A DNA stretch of 52,388 bases from an uncultured Oscillospiraceae bacterium (GCA_934463345.1 CAKSJL010000002.1:1-52388); one strand, 5' to 3'; positions 1 to 8,203 are shown, counted from the stretch's first letter. Notes: generated by a model from the letters alone, not told the origin. Program-made: numbers and translations.

Positions 1-63
1 CTATTCTGCTTTGACTATCGCTGCTTAACTTCAAAATCCTTGCGGTTAATGTGTCAAGTGTTA

Positions 64-92
64 TTGACAATTTCAAATTAATGAGATATTTA
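64..92 (+). promoter_or_regulatory. possible sigma-A promoter at the left edge
   Basis: TTGACA at 64-69 is followed after 17 bases by TATTTA at 87-92. The -35 box is perfect but the -10 box is weak. It would start transcription just before the first open frame. The surrounding DNA is very AT-rich, so a chance match is possible. Confidence 0.3.
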
Positions 93-106
93 ATGGTTAT
101 GATGAT

Positions 107-493
107 TTGAATGACGATGAGAAAAAAGAAAAAATGGAGCAAGCCAAAGAGAAAAGACAGGAATGCATAGACTGCATAAATAATAGAAAGATTAATTCAA
201 AAACAATGGGTTTGCTTCTTGATTCACTTGAATGCAAAACTAAGAAGTTTAAAAAGAATGGTGATGAAGAACCATTTGATAAGTCTAGGAGGAGATTTAG
301 AAAGATAATATTTGATGCCTTGTTTGGTGCTAAAAATAAAGATTTTTATGGCATGTTGATTAAAAACAAAAAAGTTGTCAAAAAATTGGTAATAGCAAAT
401 GAAGGTGACAATAGGGTTGTACTTCTATTGAAGATGATCAAAAGAGTGAATCCGAAATTAAAGCTGAAATTTATAAGTCCGAGCATATTTTGA
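107..493 (+). CDS. hypothetical protein, possibly 5'-truncated (mobile-element remnant)
   Basis: A 128-residue lysine-rich frame that I do not recognise. The only in-frame start near the beginning is TTG at 107, with no Shine-Dalgarno sequence before it. The frame stays open back to a stop at 65-67, so the true N-terminus may be lost or altered. The N-terminal third is a strongly charged helix-like stretch (DDEKKEKMEQAKEKRQE); the C-terminal half is basic with short hydrophobic segments (VVKKLVIANEG, VVLLLKMIKR). It overlaps the next frame by a few bases. The DNA is visibly more AT-rich than the housekeeping genes further right, which fits foreign origin. No function can be assigned. Confidence 0.4.
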   Translation: MNDDEKKEKMEQAKEKRQECIDCINNRKINSKTMGLLLDSLECKTKKFKKNGDEEPFDKSRRRFRKIIFDALFGAKNKDFYGMLIKNKKVVKKLVIANEGDNRVVLLLKMIKRVNPKLKLKFISPSIF

Positions 494-522
494 ATTTTAA
501 TAACAAGGAGAAATTTGTTAAA

Positions 523-894
523 ATGTATACTAGCACAGTATATAAGTTGTCCCAAATCCTTTCAGCAGTAGAATTTAAGGCTATAATGAATTTAGCAAAT
601 TATGTAGCTTATGAGACGTGTATTCTTAAATCTGGATGGGGAAAACATGAACATAATATGTCATTGAAAGAAATTTCAGTGGTTTTAGGATTGGATTATT
701 CAAGATGTACAAGAATAATAAATTCCCTGATACAAAAAGGAGTTATAGGTTTGTTTAAAACAGGAAATCCTGACACAGGGAAAATCGAAAAATACTATAT
801 AGTAAATCCTTATATTTACACAAACGGTAAAAATCCAGAAAAGGCAATTGTTGAATTTTTCGATAAAAGCTATTGGAAAGAAATTTTAAATTAA
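523..894 (+). CDS. winged-helix DNA-binding protein, RepL/MarR-like
   Basis: About 123 residues from ATG 523, which has AAGGAG at 505-510 (12-base spacer). A TTG at 490 would add 11 residues but has no ribosome binding site. The middle carries a helix-turn-helix pattern (MSLKEISVVLGLDYSRCTRIINSLIQ) followed by a wing-like segment (GVIGLFKTGNPDTGKIEKYY) and a conserved-looking tail (NPYIYTNGKNP). This resembles the firmicute RepL plasmid-replication family and related winged-helix proteins common in phages and integrative elements. Whether it is a replication initiator or a regulator cannot be told here. It lies between unrelated remnants in an AT-rich region. The family call is by pattern, not by search. 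Confidence 0.55.
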   Translation: MYTSTVYKLSQILSAVEFKAIMNLANYVAYETCILKSGWGKHEHNMSLKEISVVLGLDYSRCTRIINSLIQKGVIGLFKTGNPDTGKIEKYYIVNPYIYTNGKNPEKAIVEFFDKSYWKEILN

Positions 895-916
895 TATCAG
901 AACGGAGATACAAATT

Positions 917-1222
917 ATGAATAACGATAGTTTAGTAATTAAAATTATTGCAGCCCTTGACGAGAAACTGAGTAAGATTCGTATTAAAAAAGATATAAAG
1001 AAAATTGAAAATACTCCATTTTATTTAAGACTCATAGGAAAACTTGATAAAAGTAAGACCGATGCTAATGTAAAGCAGATATTGAAAAATACTAAAAAGC
1101 ATAGTATAAACATTGATGCTAAAATTAATAAGAAATCTCTGGAGAATTCTCTTAAAGAAGCAGTGAATAACGCACAATCAAACAAGGATTTTATTGACGT
1201 TTATCCTGAAGGTCTTGAATAG
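917..1222 (+). CDS. phage tail tape-measure-like N-terminal fragment
   Basis: 101 residues starting at ATG 917, with GGAG ten bases upstream. The protein alternates short beta-like and amphipathic segments typical of the start of tape-measure proteins in firmicute phages: repeated patterns of the type 'IDAKINKKSLENSLKEAVNNAQ' (positions roughly 72-94) and 'LRLIGKLDKSKTDANVKQIL'. Full tape-measure proteins run to many hundreds of residues, so this is a fragment. The frame ends at an amber codon (1220-1222), but the same frame then continues open to 1384, so the gene appears interrupted. A second piece with tape-measure character lies at 2008-2535. Confidence 0.4.
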   Translation: MNNDSLVIKIIAALDEKLSKIRIKKDIKKIENTPFYLRLIGKLDKSKTDANVKQILKNTKKHSINIDAKINKKSLENSLKEAVNNAQSNKDFIDVYPEGLE

Positions 1223-1384
1223 TACGATATTGCCATGACAACTCTTCCAGAAGTTATGAAACGTTTAAAACCAAATTTACTTGACGGTGCTGATATCAAC
1301 GACAAAAACTTTGATGAAACGTTTTGCAGATTGCAAAGAGAGTTTGTGAAAGCTTTTGAACAAGTGGGTAAAGAGAAGCGATAA
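1223..1384 (+). pseudogene. in-frame continuation after an amber stop
   Basis: Directly after the TAG at 1220-1222 the same frame continues for 53 codons to a TAA at 1382-1384. The translation (starting YDIAMTTLPEVMKRLKPNLL and ending FVKAFEQVGKEKR) looks like real protein: balanced composition and amphipathic helices. An internal ATG at 1235 exists but has no Shine-Dalgarno sequence. Most likely it is the C-terminal part of a gene broken by a point mutation, or the residue of a fusion or deletion. Product unknown. Confidence 0.35.
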
Positions 1385-1423
1385 TCTCACTTCTCTTTAT
1401 TTCAAGAACACCTTAATCTTTCA

Positions 1424-1843
1424 TTATCCCTTTGGTTTCCACTTATGACCGCATTTACCGCAACGATTCACAGTTTGACCTGAGCCAAAGAATCCTGTAA
1501 TAACACTATATCCTCTCTGCCCTGTTGTTACAGCAGTTGAACCACACTTAGGACAAGTGAGGGTGTTCAGTTTTTCTTTGTGCATCATTCTTGATGTAGC
1601 TTCTGCTTGGCGTTTCTCTAAGCCTATTCTCTCATTATAAAGGTCTTCATCAAAGAGAGGGTTTGGTTTAACGCATTCATCAAAGACAGTCTTTCTAACA
1701 CCTCGACCATTAATAATATCTTCAAAGTGATATTCATAATTAGATGTAATTAACGGTTCACCGCAATAGTAACAGGTTGTAACTTTTTCGCTAATAGCAC
1801 CACCAATAGTTCCACATTTAGGACAATATCTATAAAAGCTCAT
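1424..1843 (-). CDS. double zinc-ribbon protein
   Basis: 139 residues from ATG at 1841-1843. TTG at 1853-1855 would add four residues. AAAGGAG lies at 1872-1878, rather far from both starts, so the start is uncertain. Two zinc-ribbon modules frame the protein: an N-terminal CPKCG...CYYCG pair and a C-terminal CPKCGS...CGKCGHKW module. The centre is a charged linker-helix ([25 protein letters not shown]). Such small zinc-ribbon proteins are common cargo of phages and integrative elements; the second module resembles TFIIS-type or membrane-zinc-ribbon domains. It runs against the flanking frames, has its own near-perfect promoter and sits between two tape-measure-like fragments, as an inserted cargo gene would. 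Function unknown. Confidence 0.6.
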   Translation of the reverse strand: MSFYRYCPKCGTIGGAISEKVTTCYYCGEPLITSNYEYHFEDIINGRGVRKTVFDECVKPNPLFDEDLYNERIGLEKRQAEATSRMMHKEKLNTLTCPKCGSTAVTTGQRGYSVITGFFGSGQTVNRCGKCGHKWKPKG

Positions 1844-1942
1844 AAGATTAGTCAAGTGAGCAATCTCGACACTCCTTTCAATTTATTTAAATGAAAGATT
1901 TGCCCAATTTCTTTCACTAAAGATTGTTGTTTGCTTTATTAA

Positions 1943-1971
1943 ATAATAGCACAATTTAATTGATTTGTCAA
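1943..1971 (-). promoter_or_regulatory. sigma-A promoter of the zinc-ribbon gene
   Basis: On the minus strand TTGACA (1966-1971) and TATTAT (1943-1948) are separated by exactly 17 bases. It points at the zinc-ribbon gene about 100 bases downstream. Confidence 0.7.
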
Positions 1972-2007
1972 TGTTTTTCACGATAATTCAAAACGTTAGA
2001 GTGAAAA

Positions 2008-2535
2008 TTGGTATTTGAAATTGTTGACGGTCAGTTATCTCATATTTTCAAAATAGTTGGTAATATTAACACAGGTTTTAATCTTACTGATGATTCTGTA
2101 AAGAAACTTGTTGATGATTTTAATTACCTTAATTCTAAGCAAGATTTCGGTAAGAATTACGAAGACTTTATCAACTCAGTAAGAAGCAATAACGCAGATG
2201 TTGCAGATTATTTTGATTCACTTGCTGAAAAAGGTGCTTTTGCAAAGGCTAACGTTGAAGATGTTTATACAACAATTCTCGATGGTAATACTAAAGGTCT
2301 TAAAAATGCAAAAAGAACCATGTTGATGTATAATAAGGTACAAAAGTCTGGTGAAGAAAATGCTAAGGCATTTGCAAATGCGACAAGTAGAAGCAATGCT
2401 ACTTTGGGTAATTATCTTTCTAATTTACAAAAGGGATATCAGAATCAGGTTGATACATATGTACAGAATGAATCACAGGTAAAGTTATATGCCACTCAGT
2501 GTAATAGCTGGGTGGCTTTTTATAAAGGTGGGTGA
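2008..2535 (+). pseudogene. phage tail tape-measure-like internal fragment
   Basis: 175 residues, open directly after a stop at 2002-2004. The only possible start near the beginning is TTG 2008, with no ribosome binding site; the minus-strand promoter of the zinc-ribbon gene lies just upstream. The protein has the helical, Asn/Ser-rich texture of the part of tape-measure proteins that precedes the hydrophobic segment (KKLVDDFNYLNSKQDFGKNY, and ENAKAFANATSRSNATLGNY). It ends soon after that point, without the transmembrane-like segment that normally follows. I read it as a leftover internal piece of a tail gene rather than an expressed protein. Confidence 0.4.
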
Positions 2536-2594
2536 ATAATTATAGTTTAAATTTCATAAATTTTAATAATTCAATACATATGAAAGGTTAAGCA

Positions 2595-2723
2595 ATGAAG
2601 AAAGACACTATTACTGATACTATTAAAGTTGTTGAAAAAATTTCTGCAATTCCCGAAAATAAAGAAAACACAGAACATAGGTTATATGAAATTTTTGTAA
2701 AGTATGTAAAAAACAATAAATAA
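2595..2723 (+). CDS. small ORF, 42 residues
   Basis: ATG 2595 follows GAAAGG (2582-2587) with a 7-base spacer. The 42-residue product is charged and probably helical (MKKDTITDTIKVVEKISAIP... ending EIFVKYVKNNK). It stops four bases before the -35 box of the recombinase promoter. The good ribosome binding site and balanced composition favour a real gene. I do not recognise it; it could be a small regulator or excision-type accessory protein, but that is only a guess from position. Confidence 0.4.
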   Translation: MKKDTITDTIKVVEKISAIPENKENTEHRLYEIFVKYVKNNK

Positions 2724-2726
2724 CAA

Positions 2727-2756
2727 TTGACAGGTGAAGGCTAATGGTGATATAAT
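2727..2756 (+). promoter_or_regulatory. sigma-A promoter of the serine recombinase
   Basis: TTGACA (2727-2732), 18-base spacer, TATAAT (2751-2756). Both boxes are perfect. The start site would fall near 2763, about 40 bases before the recombinase ATG at 2805. Confidence 0.75.
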
Positions 2757-2772
2757 AATATTGCCATTAACC
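2739..2772. promoter_or_regulatory. operator-like inverted repeat over the recombinase promoter
   Basis: GGCTAATGG (2739-2747) and CCATTAACC (2764-2772) form a 9-base inverted repeat with one mismatch and a 16-base centre. The repeat brackets the -10 box and the expected transcription start. A dimeric repressor bound here would block the promoter; as RNA it would be a weak hairpin at the 5' end. Binding protein unknown. Confidence 0.45.
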
Positions 2773-2804
2773 TTTTGTTTTTGACGAAAGGTTTTGATAA
2801 TAAT

Positions 2805-4301
2805 ATGACTGCAATATATGCAAGAAGAAGTGTATACAGTGCGGATTCTATCTCTATAGAAACACAGATAGAGGCTTGTAAGAATGCTGTCAGCGGCGAG
2901 ACAATACAAATATATAAGGACAATGGATTCAGTGGTAAAAATACCGATCGTCCGGATTTTAAAAGGCTTATGAATGATGTAAAGTCAGGAATAATTGACA
3001 AAATAGTTGTTTATAAGCTTGACAGAATTTCCAGAAGCGTCCTCGATATTGCAGAGCTGACAAGGGATCTTGAAAAATATCATGTTGACTTTATAAGTGC
3101 AACGGAACACTATGATACTACGAATCCTATGGGAAAAGCCATGCTTAATATGTCTGCAACCTTTGCACAGCTTGAACGTGAAAATATCGTTCAGCGAGTA
3201 AAAGGCGCATATATAAGCAGAAGCCAGAAAGGCTTTTATATGGGCGGACGTGTTCCATATGCCTTTGAGCTTGAGCCGACAGTTATAGCTGGTGTTAACA
3301 CGAAAAAATTTGTTGTTAATCCGGATAAAGCTTACTTTATACATAGAATGTATGAAATTTACAGTCAGCCAAATACATCATTGGGAGATGTAAGGAGGAA
3401 GCTTTCTGCCGAAAACCTCATTCCTGATGATGGTGGTAAATGGTCTACAGCTAAATTAAGCGACCTTATGCGAAATCCTGTATATGTAAAAGCAGACAGT
3501 AAAATCTATGAGTTTTTTCAGAATGAAAGGACTAATATAGTTAACAGTCCTGATGAATTCAATGGTATTAATGGCTGTTATCTTTATACTGGAGAAAATA
3601 CCAATAGAAAAACATGGGATTTGTCTGGACAGGTTCTTGTGTTAGCACAACATGAGGGGTTTATTGACAGTGATTTGTGGCTTTTCTGCCGTAAAAAACT
3701 TCTTGGAAACCACCGTATGAAATGGACTAAAGCTAAAAACAGCTGGCTTTCAGGAAAAGTTAAATGCGGGCATTGTGGATATGCTATGGTTATTAAAAAG
3801 TCAAATAATAGCAATACACGCTACTTCATCTGCACAGGACGTGCAAACTGTGTTTGTAATAAGCCTATGCCTACGATATATGCGGATGAGTTTGAAAGAC
3901 TAATACAGAAGCATATCAGTGTCAAGCTTAATGAACTGACATTAAGACCTGACTGTAAAAAGAATGAATGTGATCTGAAGATTAACAGATTGAGTGCGGA
4001 AATTTCTAAAATAGAAGCTGATATACATAGTTTAGTTGACAAACTTACTAAGGCTGATGATGTCAGTATGCAGTACATACAGCTGAAAATCAGGGAGCTT
4101 GATTGTCAGAAGCAGAAAAAGCTTGATGATATTTATAAGCTGAAAAGCAATAAGGCAAATTCTCTCGATATCGGAGAACTTAATAATGTTATGAAGCTTT
4201 GGGATAAATTGAGTTTTGATGATAAAAGAGGGGTTGCGGAGCTGCTGATTGAAAAAATTATTGTATGTCCAGAAAATGTTGAAATAGTCTGGAAAATATA
4301 A
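2805..4301 (+). CDS. large serine recombinase / integrase
   Basis: 498 residues from ATG 2805; a TTG 30 bases upstream is less likely because GAAAGG at 2786-2791 serves the ATG. Domains: an N-terminal resolvase domain (about 1-145) with the catalytic Ser9 in AIYARRSVYS, the YKLDRISRS motif and FAQLERENI; a recombinase domain (about 160-270) starting KGFYMGGRVPYAF; a zinc-ribbon (about 325-360) with KCGHCGYAM...CTGRANCVC; and a C-terminal coiled coil (about 385-450). This is the layout of large serine integrases that catalyse attP x attB integration of phages and conjugative elements. All motifs look intact, so it may be active even though neighbouring phage genes are fragments. It is the last gene before chromosomal DNA, the usual place for an integrase next to an attachment site. 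Confidence 0.9.
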   Translation: MTAIYARRSVYSADSISIETQIEACKNAVSGETIQIYKDNGFSGKNTDRPDFKRLMNDVKSGIIDKIVVYKLDRISRSVLDIAELTRDLEKYHVDFISATEHYDTTNPMGKAMLNMSATFAQLERENIVQRVKGAYISRSQKGFYMGGRVPYAFELEPTVIAGVNTKKFVVNPDKAYFIHRMYEIYSQPNTSLGDVRRKLSAENLIPDDGGKWSTAKLSDLMRNPVYVKADSKIYEFFQNERTNIVNSPDEFNGINGCYLYTGENTNRKTWDLSGQVLVLAQHEGFIDSDLWLFCRKKLLGNHRMKWTKAKNSWLSGKVKCGHCGYAMVIKKSNNSNTRYFICTGRANCVCNKPMPTIYADEFERLIQKHISVKLNELTLRPDCKKNECDLKINRLSAEISKIEADIHSLVDKLTKADDVSMQYIQLKIRELDCQKQKKLDDIYKLKSNKANSLDIGELNNVMKLWDKLSFDDKRGVAELLIEKIIVCPENVEIVWKI

Positions 4302-4465
4302 TTCTGTTTAATCTTGTTAGTCTGGCAGAAGCCCTCCGAATAACCCAGGACAATCTGAATTCCCGCAACTTCTATGCATGCAATCCGGCATTTGACAAAA
4401 ATTGCGGACGAAACTGTTGCAGAAGAAGCAGATAGCAGATTTGCAATTAAATTGAAAAGCATAAA
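4302..4465. other. spacer after the recombinase, no recognised gene
   Basis: Between the recombinase stop and the first terminator no convincing gene is seen. Base composition rises here towards that of the chromosome, so the right boundary (attachment site) of the element probably lies in or near this stretch. Without the other end in view no direct repeat can be identified. Confidence 0.35.
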
Positions 4466-4469
4466 CTTT

Positions 4470-4494
4470 GGGCAGCCTTCTGGCTGCCCTTTTT
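4470..4494 (+). terminator. intrinsic terminator downstream of the recombinase
   Basis: GGGCAGCC (4470-4477), loop TTCT, GGCTGCCC (4482-4489), then TTTTT. An 8-base GC-rich perfect stem. Confidence 0.8.
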
Positions 4495-4504
4495 GCATAA
4501 AAAG

Positions 4505-4538
4505 AAAAGCCTACGAGATAAATCGAAGGCTTTTTTAG
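4505..4538. terminator. bidirectional terminator between the mobile element and the ABC operon
   Basis: AAAAGCCT (4505-4512) pairs with AGGCTTTT (4527-4534), with an inner CGA/TCG helix. T runs follow the stem on both strands, so it can end the minus-strand exporter operon (last gene stops at 4572) as well as rightward transcription. Confidence 0.75.
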
Positions 4539-4571
4539 TTTTCAACATTTTTGTGTGGAAAAATTTCATTT

Positions 4572-5951
4572 TTATTTTACTGTTTCAGCAAGAGCATCAT
4601 ATACGGAGGTTATATTTGCAATAACCTTTTTGCGGATAATAAATCCGGTATATTCTCCGTCCTTTACAGCCCAGTACTTATTGGAATCCTCCCCCGGAAC
4701 AGGTATATATTCAAGCTTTACATCTGTTCCATCTGTGAGGGTGTATTCAACGGTTATTTCCGGATCGCCTTCCGGCACAGCGTCCTTGTCGATGGATTCA
4801 AAGTAGACCTTGTTGAATGAATCAATAAGCGCCATGTAAATTTCACCGGTTTCGTTGTCATCGGAAGAAATTTCAGTTCCGTTAAATGTATATTTGCTGT
4901 TTTCTGAGTCAATTCCAAGTTCACAGCTTCCGTCAGGAGTTGTAAGCTTTACTGAACTAATATCCGACAATTTCTGACTGTATACATATTTGTTCATCAT
5001 GTCAGCTGTGTCATATCCAAGAATAGTAACAGTACCCTTTTCAAAGGTAACGACCTGACCGTTTTCTGTAAACAAACCATACATTTCTGTGTCGTTATTA
5101 ATGTAATTTCCGAATATGACCTTTGTGTATTTGTCTCCGGCAGAAATTTCAAAGACATACTGCGGTTTGTCAAATCCGTATTTTGCATAATCCGATTCAG
5201 GACAGTTTTCAGCAACGAATTTATATACCTTGTCTCTTATGGCATCATTGACAAATGTGCTTACGTCAGAGCTGTAAACAGTATCGTCCTTGTAAGGCTT
5301 GTCCATATACCATTTTCCGTTTTCGTCCATATTCATTGAGAATAAGATGTTTTCGTCTGTCTCGCTGCCTTTCCAGAGAGCAAAATGGTTTACGTCGCTG
5401 GAATTATAATCTGCTATATAAAGGCTCTTCAGTGCATCCTTTGTTGCACACAGCGTCATGCCTGTAGTATAGTCAATGAGGTAAATGCTGTCTGATCCTT
5501 CTTTCATGACATAGAAATATTCGTTTGTAGGAGTCGGATCTCCGACATGCAGAGTATAATCTGTGCCATTTGCTGTAACAGTCAAGTCAATCATATTTGC
5601 CCCGAAGCCGTATTTTGCGGTGTCAGTGTCTTCTATGATTCTTTCAGCTTTAAGTGAAGCCATTGCGGTACAAATGTTTACTGCGGTGTTTGAATTTACT
5701 TCAAAATTTACATCGTTAACCATAGTCCAGCCGTCAGCCTGTGTAAAAGTCATCTCATAATTTCCGCTTTCATTGTGAATGGAAAGGTTGGTCGAGGCAT
5801 TTTCATCAAAGCTGAATATGGTGAGCTTATCTTCCTCCTGAGCTGCCTTGTTGTCATTTTTGGTTTTAACATGACTGGCTGCAAAGTACAGTCCGACTGA
5901 TGCAGCAATAATCACCAGCATGGCAATAACAGCAATTCTGATACGTTTCAT
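4572..5951 (-). CDS. DUF4340 domain protein of a Gld-like ABC exporter operon
   Basis: 459 residues; ATG at 5949-5951 with AAAGGAG ten bases upstream. An N-terminal membrane anchor (about 5-27, IRIAVIAMLVIIAASVGLYF) is followed by a long extracytoplasmic part made of two repeats of the DUF4340 type: motifs such as NFEVNSNTAV, KYGF (twice) and YTLHVGDPTP, then VTFEKGTVTIL, fit that family. DUF4340 proteins are regularly encoded behind GldG-like proteins and ABC-2 exporters. The substrate of these systems is unknown. The gene is last in the operon, 38 bases after the GldG-like gene, and is followed by a terminator. Function within the exporter is inferred from context only. Confidence 0.75.
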   Translation of the reverse strand: MKRIRIAVIAMLVIIAASVGLYFAASHVKTKNDNKAAQEEDKLTIFSFDENASTNLSIHNESGNYEMTFTQADGWTMVNDVNFEVNSNTAVNICTAMASLKAERIIEDTDTAKYGFGANMIDLTVTANGTDYTLHVGDPTPTNEYFYVMKEGSDSIYLIDYTTGMTLCATKDALKSLYIADYNSSDVNHFALWKGSETDENILFSMNMDENGKWYMDKPYKDDTVYSSDVSTFVNDAIRDKVYKFVAENCPESDYAKYGFDKPQYVFEISAGDKYTKVIFGNYINNDTEMYGLFTENGQVVTFEKGTVTILGYDTADMMNKYVYSQKLSDISSVKLTTPDGSCELGIDSENSKYTFNGTEISSDDNETGEIYMALIDSFNKVYFESIDKDAVPEGDPEITVEYTLTDGTDVKLEYIPVPGEDSNKYWAVKDGEYTGFIIRKKVIANITSVYDALAETVK

Positions 5952-5989
5952 TTAAAGTAATCTCCTTTGTATGCTTTGCCGATTCAGGT

Positions 5990-7459
5990 TTATGCGTGTC
6001 GTCTTTTCAGCCAGATGAAAATGCCCGAAGCCGCAACAATAATCGGAGCTGCGTTAAGTATGATCATCATAGCCTTTGTGTCGTCCTTGCTTTTAAGAAC
6101 CATGTAATCGTTTACATCAGTTTTGTTTGCGATGTTCATGTCAATATCAGTGTTGTACATCCATGTAATAGTTCTTGAATAGAGCATAACAGGGATTATC
6201 ACATAATCTGCCTGAAGGTTTTCGTCATCTATAAAGTCAGCATTGCCCATTACAACAAGCTTTGAGTCGTTTCTGGTCTTGTCCTGAGAATAAGCGGCAA
6301 GATAAAGGATACCAGCTACTTCGTCCGGATCAATCTCAGTTCCGCCGTAAGGAGTTCCGATTGCTGAATCGTATGTTTCTATAAGCGGGCAGATTGTGAG
6401 ATTTGAACGATTTTCATTCTGTACCTCATAGAATGAACGTGATGCAGGCATATAAGGAATGATTGATGATGCTTCGTCAATCAGGTTCGAGGTGAGGTCT
6501 GTGATATTTTCGTCCTGGGCAGATGAAGCGTCCACAAGCTTTACCATTATTTCGTTTTTATTGCCCGAAACGTATTTCGATGAATCAGTTTCAGAAACTA
6601 TGTTGTAGTCCATTCTGATACCATACTGGTTCATTATATTTTCAATGTTTGTATAGTCGATTTCCTTTTCATTAGGGGACATGAGAAGTGAAAGATTTCC
6701 ACCGTTGTCCATAAAGGCTTCGAGCTTTTCTCTTTCAGCGTCTGAAATGTCCGTCTGAGGAGCAGCAACGATGACTATTGCAGCGTCATCCGGAACGGCG
6801 TCGGCAGTAGCAAGATTAAGCTCCTTTGTCTTGTAGTTGAAGTCTTCAAGGTTTTTCTGGAATTTTGAATAGTTGTCTGCAAGTGTTTTTTCTCCATGAC
6901 CTGTCAGGAAATATACTGAAGGCATGATTCCCTCGACAACGGATTTAATAGCGCCTGTTACATAGTTTTCGCCGTTGAATGATTCTCCGGTTATATTTCC
7001 GTCTTCATCAACTATGTCGGAATACATTGAAGTACCCTGAACTCTTTTTATGTTGTTTCCGCAGCGGACAATAATGTCGCCCTGAGAAAGAGTCATAAAG
7101 CCGTCCGGATTAAGCTCTTCCTTGATTTCCGGATGAGTTACAGGATCGATATCCTGAAAATTTATGCAGTCGTACTTACGAAGTTCGTCAAACATTCCCG
7201 CAAGCGCTGCGCCGTCGCTGTCATTTCTTATTTCATCAAGGTCATAAAGGAGATATATGTCAACCTTTTCGTCAAGACCCGAAAGATAGTTCTTTGTAGT
7301 GTCTGTAAGACTGTACATCTTATTCTGCGTCAGGTCGAGCTTGACATCAAAAAATGAAACGGCAACGTTTATCGGAATAATAATGACAAGAAGCATTGCT
7401 GCCATAATCCACGCAAGTGTTGTAAACTTTGCGTTTTTCATTGATTTTTTTATTTCCAT
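5990..7459 (-). CDS. GldG-like ABC-transport auxiliary protein
   Basis: 489 residues starting at ATG 7457-7459, with a G-rich ribosome binding site seven bases upstream. One N-terminal membrane segment (about 13-35), a large extracellular domain and a C-terminal membrane segment (about 462-483) precede RRHA. The phrase LDLTQNKMYSLTDTTKNYL near residue 40 is the hallmark start of the GldG/ABC_transp_aux family, and YFLTGHGEKTL (about 185) is typical of its middle. In Bacteroidetes GldG partners GldF and GldA in an exporter needed for gliding. In Firmicutes the same trio occurs without gliding and its cargo is unknown. It follows the permease gene by five bases. Confidence 0.85.
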   Translation of the reverse strand: MEIKKSMKNAKFTTLAWIMAAMLLVIIIPINVAVSFFDVKLDLTQNKMYSLTDTTKNYLSGLDEKVDIYLLYDLDEIRNDSDGAALAGMFDELRKYDCINFQDIDPVTHPEIKEELNPDGFMTLSQGDIIVRCGNNIKRVQGTSMYSDIVDEDGNITGESFNGENYVTGAIKSVVEGIMPSVYFLTGHGEKTLADNYSKFQKNLEDFNYKTKELNLATADAVPDDAAIVIVAAPQTDISDAEREKLEAFMDNGGNLSLLMSPNEKEIDYTNIENIMNQYGIRMDYNIVSETDSSKYVSGNKNEIMVKLVDASSAQDENITDLTSNLIDEASSIIPYMPASRSFYEVQNENRSNLTICPLIETYDSAIGTPYGGTEIDPDEVAGILYLAAYSQDKTRNDSKLVVMGNADFIDDENLQADYVIIPVMLYSRTITWMYNTDIDMNIANKTDVNDYMVLKSKDDTKAMMIILNAAPIIVAASGIFIWLKRRHA

Positions 7460-7464
7460 TGTTT

Positions 7465-8199
7465 TTACCCCCTGCTCCAGCGTCTTTTTTCAACTGAAAT
7501 AATAGTCCAGCCGACAAAAAGAATTGTTGTTGTCAGAAAGAAAACAAGGTCGGAAAGCTTGAAAATTCCCTCTGAGAATGAAACGAAGCGTTCGTTTGTT
7601 GAAAGCTGACCTATAAATTTAGCAACCTTAGGAAGGCTTTCAAAAAATCCGCTGTTTTTGATGCTGTCGATAAAAATAAGGATTATCATTGCACCTTCGC
7701 CCAGAATTGCGGCTATAACAGGATTTTCGGTAAATGATGACATGAGCATTCCTATTGATATGCAGACAAGTCCCCAGAGGAAGAAGCCGATGTAGCCGCA
7801 GATGAGTCCCGACCATACAACTCCGCCGCCCGTTGCAACTGTAACAACAGGGAAGAAGAGGGTAAGAATAAGCATTGTCAGGAAAACTGTTGCGACTGCC
7901 AGAAATTTTGCAATTACAATCTGGAAAACGTTCAGCGGACTTGAAATAAGAAGTACCTCTGTTCCGGCTTTTCTTTCCTCCGCAAAGGTTCTCATTGTAA
8001 GAGCCGGAATAAGGAAAATGAAGAACGAAAGATTGGAATAGAATATGTTCGGAAATGAAAATGTCAGCTTTGTTCCCGAAAGATTTGCAATTGCATCAAC
8101 AAAGCCGATTGAAAATATCAGCATAAACAGAGCTGCGATGACGTATGCAAAAGGGGAATAATAATATGACTGAAGTTCTTTTTTATATAGTGAAAACAT
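7465..8199 (-). CDS. ABC-2 type permease, GldF-like
   Basis: 244 residues from ATG at 8197-8199, four bases after the ATPase gene's stop; GGGAGG from the end of the ATPase gene serves as ribosome binding site. The frame is open further upstream, but that part overlaps the ATPase gene and is not homologous-looking. Six hydrophobic segments are visible; the beginning MFSLYKKELQSYYYSPFAYV and the phrase RTFAEERKAGTEVLL after the second segment are typical of GldF-type ABC-2 permeases. It forms the membrane channel of the exporter with the ATPase 8204-9211 and the GldG-like protein. Substrate unknown. Confidence 0.85.
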   Translation of the reverse strand: MFSLYKKELQSYYYSPFAYVIAALFMLIFSIGFVDAIANLSGTKLTFSFPNIFYSNLSFFIFLIPALTMRTFAEERKAGTEVLLISSPLNVFQIVIAKFLAVATVFLTMLILTLFFPVVTVATGGGVVWSGLICGYIGFFLWGLVCISIGMLMSSFTENPVIAAILGEGAMIILIFIDSIKNSGFFESLPKVAKFIGQLSTNERFVSFSEGIFKLSDLVFFLTTTILFVGWTIISVEKRRWSRG

Positions 8200-8203
8200 T
8201 TTT

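Noticed and set aside
4302..4465. Open frames after the recombinase on both strands that could be the end of a disrupted target gene
   Set aside because: No recognisable protein and frames are short; not enough for a pseudogene call.
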